Positions 56,901-64,000 of a stretch of DNA of 64,000 nt are shown here, in pieces. The translations under genes were made by a program, and so were the position numbers. Numbering within the stretch: the stretch's first letter is position 1; every line of letters begins with the position of its first letter. The DNA is from Mesodorylaimus sp. YZB2_4 (Eukaryota; Nematoda; Enoplea; Dorylaimida; Dorylaimidae), in the NCBI GenBank assembly GCA_030248295.1, contig JASANH010000715.1:186001-250000 (forward strand), read 5' to 3'. A model generated the notes under the pieces. That model saw only the letters and a list, made by a program, of their open reading frames with translations, ran no database searches and was not told the origin of the DNA.

Positions 56901-59900
56901 TTGCCCGAAGAAGAGCAGGGGAGTGGGGATGACAGGGACCTTGTATAGCTGACAAGTGTGTAGTTGTGGTGCATCGATCTATTTAGGCTCTGGCGTCTCC
57001 TCGTCAATCGACGGCGATGCTTGCGACGACTGGTTCGTTATCTCCAGTTCCAGTGCCGCCATTTTGCGCTCCATCGTTTTTCACTGTGGATATGTCGAAA
57101 ATGAAATCGGCGAGTGAAATTGGGAAATTTTCGTCTCGCACCCCGCCCTCGTCGTCGTTGGCCAGTGCGTCGACGATGGCTGCCATTTCGTCGAGTACGC
57201 TCAATGTAACTTTATCGTCGATGATGAAAGATACGTCGTTGGAACAAGATAAAGTGAGAAGTACGTCGAGTGCGAGCCCGCCCAAAAGCGAGTATAGTTC
57301 GATGGAGAAAAGTGCCAGCGATTTTTCCAGTTCGGATCATCGATCGATTGCGTCAATCAATGCGGCCAGATTGGTAAGTCGGATGGAGTGCCGTGTGATT
57401 GTGAGGTTTCGCTGCAGTAAGACGGGTGAAGGTGAAGAATTCAAATGTAGAAAATAGCGGGAAATTTAAATATGCGAATTCGCACTCCTGTTTCAGCAAA
57501 TAAGAGATTTTTTTAGGGCACAGGCAAAACCACTCCCTCTCGCATCCCGTTACCGAAGAAAGCCAGCAACGTGACGCTTCCAGTTCCGTTGCCGAAGAAG
57601 GCGAGTAGTGCGTGCGATTTGAGTTTGCCGATCAGACGAGTGACCACGCCCAGTCAGCCGAGCATAAGTACGAGCAGTTCGAGTTCGGGTCCGAGTTATC
57701 GAATGAAAAGACCGCAGGCTTTGTACATCGCTTCGAATAATAGCGCGGCTGGATTCGCTGCCAATCGCAAACCAAGAGGTGAGCACGCTTGAAATAGGGG
57801 TGAGGGGGATCTGCAAAGTCTTGTATGTTTGAATTAGGACTTTGGCGGGAATGTAGGAACCTTGAATTAGACCTCCATATGCACTGGTGATGACACCTTA
57901 GCCTCGGATAGTGCATTGGGGTTATGATGGTGAGTGTACAGTGGGCGTGGTGTAAGGGAGAGTCCTACCTATTGCTATTGCTAGTTACTCTGTGGCCAAA
58001 CACTTACCAGTGCACTTGAACGGCAGAGGACATGTGAACAAAGAACGATAAAACGAACTGAATGTCTTTAAAATCACCTGAGAAACAAGACGTCTGAACG
58101 CATCGAATAAACCAGGAACAATATTACTGGGCACCTTGTCAGTGTTCCAATAATTCTTTAAAACGGAATATTCAAAGCATTGCGCGTAGGCGCTCTTGAA
58201 AACAACCGGTATTTCGAGAAAGTGCTCTTTGACTAACCGCTCGCTAAAGCGTCTCCCTGAGTCCGAAGTGTGGATGTAGCGATTATTCGGATAGTAAGCA
58301 TGATCGTGGTAATATTTGTGTAACTGAATTCCTTTTAACTGCTTAAGGCGTGCCTCCAACGTAGAAAAAACCAAATTCTGCCATAGCCCCTTCATAAGGC
58401 TTGCACCAGTCGGTTAGAATTGATCGGACAGTAAGCTTTTGCACACTTTCAAGATATTGGATGAGATTAGAATGGGTTGGTGACCAAGCGCAGCATCCAT
58501 ATTCGAGCTTCGGGAGGACACACTGCGTGTAGACCACTTTCAGAATTTTACTTGCGAACTTCCCGAACTTTCTTCTGAACGCCCCGATCATCCTTGCTGA
58601 TTTTGCAATTTCGTGACAGTGCTCTGCGAAATGCATGCTCGAAGATAGCGTAGCCCCCAAATACGATATCGCATCAGATAACTGAATCGGTCAACGACAC
58701 AAGCGAATCTGCGGGATTTGGCGAGGGGGCTTCGAATCCAAACGAAAAATGCAAGCTCGCGTTTTGTCAGCATTAAATTCAAGCTCCATGTCCTGAATCT
58801 TGTTCTCGATAAAATTGATTGCTTTCTGTAGTGGTTCTTCCAAACTCGACACTGAGCATCCAGGCGATAAAAGAACAAGGTCGTCGGCGTAAGCTTGCAA
58901 AAGAAACTTCGGGAAGGCTCCACAAAATTTTACTAGCAGCGAATCAATCAGCGCCACGAACAGAATTGGTCCCAGGACAGATCCCTGCGGCACACCAGAC
59001 CCTACTGGAACGGCGTGAGAAATTGCATTTCCCACGATAGTGAACTGGGTGCGACCTTCGAGATATGGAGCCAGCCACCGCAGAAGACGAGGTTGAAGAT
59101 GATGATGCTGTTCCAGCACTTCTAACAGTCTGTTATGCTGGACACGGTCGGACACTTTTTTCAAAGTCAAAGAACACTCCACCATCACATTGAGACGTCG
59201 AATGACGTGGGTGAAAGCCATGTTGGTTTGGAGAAAGCTGCAATTGAGATCTTAAAAGGCGTTGTACGTGCTTCTCCATAACTTTCGGTAATATCTGCAG
59301 CAGAGTAGTAGTAGAGCAGACCCTTGGTCAATGTTGAATGTACTGTACGTAGCCAGGGTCACGCGCGCAGTCGATGGTGCCCACAAACGAATGTGAAGGT
59401 GAAAGGCATGCTAGGATTTTGTGGGTTGGAGACTGAACATGGCAGGCTAATGTTTGACGTCTTCAGGTAACCGCGTGCTCCGTCGTCCTCATTCCTATCA
59501 CGATGCGGCTGTGGAAGGTGGCGTGGCGTTCGGTGTGCCGTTCTCTGGTGCTGGTCGCAAGCCGAAGTTGGGTGAGTCCGGATTGTCCCGTAATTGTGCA
59601 GGATAGTGACGAGTGTTATTTCAGGCGCGCCACCGCCCTTGAATATTGGAAGGCCATGCTCGTACCAGGATCCAACTGTGGCCAACAGTTCACAAACATT
59701 GAACGATTTGCCAATTACTCCGACTAGAAAATCGTTCAATTTTTTCGCCTCCGATTTGCCATCGTCGTTTCAGAGCAAGTAAGTAGCGGCAGTAGGAGGG
59801 AGCGGAGGGCAGTAGGTGGGAGAGAGTGGGCGTTGGATGGGTAGGAATCTGTGAAGGATGCAGAAATTCGTGCCGAATAGGTGATGAGGAGGCCAGACTG

Positions 59901-61024
59901 GAATAAGGTGAGTATTCTGAGAATTTCGCGCCTTTTCATATGTCGATAAGATTATTAGAGAGGATGGATAATAATGGAGTGTGATTGCACAAATAATCTC
60001 ACTTTTTAGATCGCGCGCGAAGTAGTTTTGGTTGCCAGTCACCAAAATCTGAGGCGCCCGCGCTCACCTTGTCTGGAAGAAAGCAATAGCATCAAAAAAT
60101 TGTGTAAAGTTTATCATTTGTGTTGAATGTACTTGTTTTAGATGTTCTTCGAGTCCTCATTTGGCTGCCAGTTTGAGCAATTCGAGCGGGCGCTCGTCTG
60201 TCATCACTCCCGTACGTCGACCGTCGCATGCAGTTAGTCCAACGAATTTCTTCCCGCACGGGGCCATGTTCTTCCCGAATATGGCTCGGGATGGGAAAGG
60301 TAAAAGGTGGTTGGAGGTTAGTTGGAGACTGATGCATGTGATTCGTTGTTTAGATCACTTGCAACACACTTTATGGCAGTTATCGTTGGAGAAGTATGCC
60401 AATGTGTTTCGGGAACAGGAGGTGAGTGGGTGTGCTCCAGGGCAGTCATTTGGGTCAGTACTGGGTTTAAGTTTTAGCCGTGCAGTGCGTCTTATGAACT
60501 GAAGTCTTTGATAGGCAATGCTGAGCATGTAGAGAATGCGCATGCGTCGTGACCTAGTGGGTTAAGGCGTCTGCCTTTCACGCTAGCCGCGCATTTAGAG
60601 GGAAGGGTTCAACTCCTGCCCGGGTCAAAAATAATTGTGAAATATGTGTTGCTTAGCCTTCAAGTGCGCTGTATAGTGCTTGGCTATTGATAAAGTATGA
60701 CACGACATGACATGAGGGTCATCAGATCACGATGACACTTTTGACTGCAAGCGAAGTATTGGAACCTGAAATGTGTGATCAGCAGAAATCCCGTGGGGTG
60801 TGTGCCTTGTATCGAGGATGTGTGTTTTGCAGGTGGATATGGAAACATTCCTTACTCTGACGGACTCGGATTTAAAAGACCTGGGCATAATGGATGCTGC
60901 TCAGCGTAATGAGATTTTGGTGGTGGTGCGCACGTTGAATTTTTGTTTGCAGAATCAGAGGCGTCCCATGAACGATGTGCGGGAGGAGGCGCATAATGAG
61001 AGGGAGGATGAATTGATGGGGTAA
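47967..61024 (+). CDS. Ankyrin-repeat and SAM-domain protein (ANKS3/ANKS6-like)
   Basis: Seventeen exons, all in phase: 47967-48004, 48089-48302, 48672-48814, 51465-51662, 53109-53380, 53618-53825, 54681-54778, 54842-55005, 55063-55208, 56640-56778, 56987-57373, 57517-57778, 59467-59571, 59625-59778, 60142-60299, 60354-60421 and 60833-61024. They give 981 residues. About ten ankyrin repeats occupy the first 400 residues (TTPLQVAAANGHVPVIELLL, GWTPLMHAAYHGHTDAVECF, GCTPLIVASMLGRLDIVSML, GWTALMQATYHG). A long Ser/Pro-rich disordered middle follows. A SAM domain closes the protein (HTLWQLSLEKYANVFREQE, then VDMETFLTLTDSDLKDLGI). This order is that of ANKS3 and ANKS6, scaffold proteins of the ciliary inversin compartment; ANKS6 binds NEK8 and inversin. 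In C. elegans the related MLT-4 acts in moulting. A link to either role is inference. Introns carry many mobile elements. Confidence 0.88.
49236..49560 (-). repeat. Dispersed repeat R2, copy A
   Basis: In reverse complement this matches 54078-54320 (CTCGACCCAAACCTGACCTG, GCCTCCAAGCACAGG, CTTGCCCATACTTGG). It includes a poly-G run of about 15 near 49437. It lies in intron 3 of the ankyrin-SAM gene. Confidence 0.6.
50190..51315. mobile_element. hAT-like non-autonomous transposon, 1.13 kb
   Basis: The ends CCAGCATCGACCGACCC (50190-50206) and GGGTCGGCCGATGCTGG (51299-51315) are inverted repeats with one mismatch. Both sides are flanked by CATGTTAT (50182-50189 and 51316-51323), an 8-bp target duplication typical of hAT elements. 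The subterminal regions are arrays of GACCC/GGGTC units (50210-50345 and 51215-51310). Open frames inside do not resemble a transposase. It is inserted in intron 3 of the ankyrin-SAM gene. Confidence 0.85.
53870..54320 (+). repeat. Dispersed repeat R2, copy B; partial copy at 55390-55515
   Basis: The right part matches 49236-49560 in inverted orientation. The left part (CATGGCTGAAACATTACCCT, GATTGCCAGTCGAGTCTC) matches 55390-55515 (CATGCCTGAAACATCATCCT, GTGCCAGTCGAGCCTC) in direct orientation. All copies are in introns of the ankyrin-SAM gene. Confidence 0.55.
54476..54565 (-). repeat. tRNA-like sequence, probably a relic
   Basis: On the minus strand a perfect T-arm (GCGGGTTCGATCCCCGC) and a 7-bp acceptor stem (GTCCTGA with TCAGGGC) can be drawn. 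The D and anticodon arms do not form normal stems, so a working tRNA is unlikely. A SINE head or tRNA pseudogene is likely. Confidence 0.45.
56240..56424. mobile_element. 185-bp MITE with about 45-bp inverted ends
   Basis: GATTCAGCACCCTCATATTA to ..GGTAGCCAAAATTCTGGACC (56241-56285) is inverted at 56380-56424 with few changes. TA lies just outside both ends. It is in the intron before exon 10 of the ankyrin-SAM gene. Confidence 0.75.
57985..59315 (-). mobile_element. Decayed non-LTR retrotransposon fragment (reverse transcriptase)
   Basis: Minus-strand frames give a reverse transcriptase: PKVMEKHVQRLL and QHGFHPRHST (fingers), VPVGSGVPQGSVLGPILF and the catalytic YADDLVLLSP (palm), then thumb and C-terminal regions in other frames (GKFASKILKVVYTQCVLPKL). 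At least two frameshifts separate the parts, and the endonuclease region is missing. It is a 5'-truncated relic, antisense in the intron between exons 12 and 13 of the ankyrin-SAM gene. The layout is that of a jockey/CR1-type LINE. The exact clade was not determined. Confidence 0.88.
60543..60715 (+). mobile_element. tRNA-derived SINE (family S1), copy 5
   Basis: GTCGTGACCTAGTGGGTTAA, GCGTCTGCCTTTCACGCTAG, GGGTTCAACTCCTGCC and the tail TTAGCCTTCAAGTGCGCTGT..GCTTGGCTATTGATAAAG, with repeated GACATGAC words at its end. It is in the last intron of the ankyrin-SAM gene. Confidence 0.8.
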
Positions 61025-61714
61025 TTATTTGTAATTATGTGTTTTTTATATTCTAGGTTGTAATGGACGATAGGAGCCACTTTTTAAATTTTGGGCACTT
61101 TTTTGTTTTATATCAGGGTTGCACAGTGGTCTTGCCATTTTACGTGGGTGCCTTATTGTACGCGAATTGGTGCTACGTCCGCGTGTCCAGTGAACAGTGA
61201 CTTGTGGCTGATTTGCATGATGGTGCAGCTATCTGTGTATTTATTGTGATTGCATGTGATTAGTGTGTTGCCAGGGGGATGACAGTAAAATGAGCTCCTC
61301 ATGCGGTCTTGGATCGACACGACCAGTGATCGTTGCACAGTGTATGTTAGGACACTGTGGATAGTATGACGGGTAGCCATCGTTAGAACCCTGGTGGGTG
61401 CTGTACCTATGCGGGCATTGTGTGGGTACCTAAATGGACATTGAGTGGGGTATAACATTGGTATCCGGTGGGTTTCTATGTGATACCCCACCCAATGTCC
61501 ACGAAGGCGCTCGAGAGGGGTGCTATTATGGCCCCCACTTTAATCTGAAACCATATTTTACACTCGTCATGCAAAATGCAAAATGTACCTGAAGCTTACA
61601 CCCTGTCGATCATGACCTATCGGCAGCCTGTACAGGCGGAATCAGCAGTGAGTGTGGGGCCATGTTAAGATAGAAATTCTACAAGGGTCGACCATGACTA
61701 ACATTACAACCCCT
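61025..61714. other. No gene recognised; 3' flank of the ankyrin-SAM gene
   Basis: 3' UTR and spacer. A single family A motif (CTGAAACCATATTTTACACT) lies at 61545-61564. GT-rich stretches and a small inverted word (CCACTCAATGTCCA-like) occur near 61440-61500. Confidence 0.5.
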
Positions 61715-62485
61715 CCCCCCGACTTTTATGTGTGGGAATTCGATGCTCCTGATTTAATCGATCTAATTTGTTTGTAAAAAGTAAAAAGGTAGGATATTTA
61801 GCGATTTCGAAACCCCGCCAACACCACTTTGATGTCATAAGCGGCGTGCTGGCGGGAAATTCAAATCTGCGTACTGGGCACTTGGTGACCAATGCTTTCT
61901 TTCCCTCTATTTTTATAATTAGAAGTCGAATTTCAACCAGGAATAAACCAATGCTTTTTTTACGGGTTATTTGGAGTGGAGGGTCTGGTTGGATGATCTG
62001 TTTTATAAGATTTTCAATAGATTTTTCTGAAAACCCTCCATGGTTGACTGCGATTCGCATCTTTATATATCAAATGTGAAGCTAAAGTACAATATAGTCG
62101 ATGGGTGTCACGTTGGAAGCCAGATGGAATGGGCATATTTCAGGCTGGTGAAGCCCCGTCTCCCAGTTAGCATGAAGGAACAGGTCTGAAGTCGTCAACT
62201 TGGAGGGAACCTCCGACTTTGGCGCCCAATATCTCGAGATAGGTGATAGTTAGACACCTTTCGCTACCGGCATTCGATTCCTCATTCATTTGCGAACATG
62301 CTGATGTGTCGCTGATCGGGTAAGACCGGAAGGTCAGTGAGTTATGGCCGATATCGCCCAAGCACTTTCGGAAAAACCGTTTTCTGCAATAATCTCATGG
62401 TTGCAGAAAAAGCACTATCAGCACTGATAGGTGCATCAAATTTATTTAAAAGCGGCGAGTAAAAAATTAAGCTTGGCAGTCTACT
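61715..62485. repeat. Dispersed repeat R1, copy B
   Basis: Matches 1-1015 in the same orientation (see copy A). The best block is 62220-62350 against 724-855. This copy is shorter and lacks the internal inverted repeat. A run of about 14 C lies just after it, near 62526. Confidence 0.7.
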
Positions 62486-62706
62486 GTAAGTTTCGCTTAC
62501 AGAAGGCCTGTTTTAAAGTTCTTCTCCCCCCCCCCCCCCTGAGGTCCAAATGAGTACATCCTTACTGTAGTGTGGCTGTGTATTACAAGCTCATGACACA
62601 GTTTCATACACAGGATCATGATCACTTCATGTCCATGAAAGGCGGCACTATCCTAATTACTGTCACAAAACAGTAGCTATAGTTCACAGCAGTGAAATCA
62701 CTTTGA

Positions 62707-63948
62707 TCAAAGTTCTGTAATTGGTACAGGATATTGTTGCAAAACACGAAAACTACCTTGATTCGATACACTAGGTGTGGAAATAAGTCTCGCCGATCCA
62801 CAGTCGGACATGAGACCACTGTAGTAGCCCGATGTACTGCACGTGGCGTAATGATTTTCATTATCTTCGTATAAAAATCGACCATTTTCGCCAGGATAGT
62901 CACTATATTTGATAGAATATGGTGGAAATCCCGATTCGCTAAGTTTTCTTCGATCGGCTAGCAATCTCCGCACGCAATAAGTATCTTGGTCATTTTGACT
63001 GGCCTCGAGCACGACTGGGATTGGTTTAGTATATCGACATAATTCGGGCAGTCCGGGTGGTGGCGAGTATCGATACTGCAGGGGCGAGACACCATTGTAG
63101 GACGAGGGGGTGCAACAAGCGCACAATAGTTTATGTCGATATCGAAGACAAATAATGATCACAACTGTCAGGACTGATAATGAGGCGAATACTGTTGCCG
63201 CGATAAGAATAATATTTATGGAATTTTTCCACGTGGATGATTGACAATCTTCAAAATCAGGTTCTCCTTCAATTTCGCCTTCTTCTAAATCTTGTACCGA
63301 TTTTAGACTTTCTAATGCGCGTCCACGAAGATGATCGGGTCCTTGACAAATGGCTCCATCAGGTAGCAGTTTTGTGTTTTTTGTGGGGGAATAGATTTTT
63401 CGTAAATTTGATCCAATCCACGATCCAAATTCGCAATCGCATATCCACGGATTCCAGCGGAGATCTAATTCCTCTAAACGCGTCCATGGTAAAAGGGATT
63501 TTGGAAGAGTACTAAAATTATTTCCATACAAATAAACACGACGAAGTGGTAAAAATCGATCATTCTTCTCTTCATATTCGTCGGAAGTGAATTCGAACGC
63601 CATTTGATCGATAAATGATAAAAATCGATTTTCAGTGATCATTAATAATTCCAAATTCGATAATCCACTGAAAGCGTTCACTTCGATCCGTCGCAATTGA
63701 TTACATCGACTGATAATTAGCTGACGTAACTTGGGCAAACCTTCGAAAGTGCTGGTTGGTATGTCTTGCAGCAAATGATTCTCACTGATCGATAATGATC
63801 GTAAATCGGTCAAAGGACGAAAACTTATTGTTGGCACGCGACGTATGCGATTTGAATCGAAGCTAAGCAATTGCAGAGAACGTAATCCGTGAAAAGCACG
63901 CTCGTCCACTGTCTCGATCACGTTGCCAGCCAAGTTCAGAGTGACGAG
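62707..63948 (-). CDS. LRR transmembrane protein, 3' exon (partial gene)
   Basis: This exon runs from an acceptor (TTTTTTAG|CTC) at 63948 to a stop at 62707, 413 residues. Earlier exons lie outside the window. Typical leucine-rich repeats are seen (LVTLNLAGNVIETVDERAF, LRSLQLLSFDSNRIRRVP, LRSLSISENHLLQDIP, LELLMITENRFL). A C-terminal LRR cap follows (LDLRWNPWICDCEFGSW with two later Cys), then one membrane helix (INIILIAATVFASLSVLTVV) and a cytoplasmic tail rich in Tyr and Ser (YNGVSPLQYRYSPP). In animals such proteins act in cell adhesion and neural wiring. The family member could not be named. A further splice near VSNQG is possible, so the last residues are uncertain. Confidence 0.85.
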   Translation of the reverse strand, partial: LVTLNLAGNVIETVDERAFHGLRSLQLLSFDSNRIRRVPTISFRPLTDLRSLSISENHLLQDIPTSTFEGLPKLRQLIISRCNQLRRIEVNAFSGLSNLELLMITENRFLSFIDQMAFEFTSDEYEEKNDRFLPLRRVYLYGNNFSTLPKSLLPWTRLEELDLRWNPWICDCEFGSWIGSNLRKIYSPTKNTKLLPDGAICQGPDHLRGRALESLKSVQDLEEGEIEGEPDFEDCQSSTWKNSINIILIAATVFASLSVLTVVIIICLRYRHKLLCACCTPSSYNGVSPLQYRYSPPPGLPELCRYTKPIPVVLEASQNDQDTYCVRRLLADRRKLSESGFPPYSIKYSDYPGENGRFLYEDNENHYATCSTSGYYSGLMSDCGSARLISTPSVSNQGSFRVLQQYPVPITEL

Positions 63949-64000
63949 CTAAAAAACAAATACAGCGAATCAGTTTCGCATTTAAATTCAAATTTCCCGC

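Noticed and set aside
1-64000. CRISPR arrays, bacterial operons or phage modules
   Set aside because: The tandem repeats present lack the repeat-spacer regularity of CRISPR, and the genes have spliceosomal introns.

Overview
The window is animal nuclear DNA, most likely from a nematode that is not Caenorhabditis. Genes have short exons with GT-AG introns. Introns and spacers are full of short inverted repeats, tRNA-derived SINEs, AT microsatellites and a recurring AAATTTCCCGCC motif. The gene content fits: two PDF-type neuropeptide genes that match the nematode PDF-1 and PDF-2 classes, a TPM-domain receptor auxiliary protein of the MOLO-1 type, and 3' splice sites 5-6 nt before the start codon that look like spliced-leader acceptors. 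No rRNA gene, intact tRNA, CRISPR array or bacterial-style operon was seen.

Layout. 1-10 kb: repeats, a Ser/Gln-rich exon (minus, 3113-4348) and a lone possible exon near 8.4 kb. 10-17.3 kb: a two-membrane-segment protein (plus), a four-membrane-segment protein (minus) and a secreted 16-cysteine protein (plus). 17.4-20 kb: a PDF-1-like gene and the last exon of a PDF-2-like gene, both minus. 22.8-26.3 kb: a broken 5' duplicate and then the intact copy of a vWA-domain membrane protein (minus). 26.7-30.8 kb: a gene with two Ras-association domains (minus). 34-36.6 kb: an allatostatin-C-like neuropeptide gene (plus). 36.9-38 kb: selenoprotein T (minus), with an in-frame UGA and a form-2 SECIS in its 3' region. 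38.9-42.5 kb: the MOLO-1-like gene (minus). 44.2-46.8 kb: a large foldback element split by a second transposon. 48-61 kb: a 17-exon ankyrin-SAM gene of the ANKS3/ANKS6 type (plus), with a hAT-like element, a decayed non-LTR retrotransposon and several SINE or MITE copies in its introns. 62.7-64 kb: the 3' part of an LRR transmembrane protein (minus), cut by the window edge.

Functional theme. Between about 17 and 42.5 kb lie three neuropeptide precursors, an ER redoxin known for its role in secretory cells, and an auxiliary subunit of muscle-type acetylcholine receptors. Whether this is a functional cluster or chance cannot be decided here. The strongest novelty is the selenocysteine form of SelT: C. 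elegans has cysteine at this site. Exon joins were made by reading GT-AG sites and codon phase by eye, and no transcript evidence was available.
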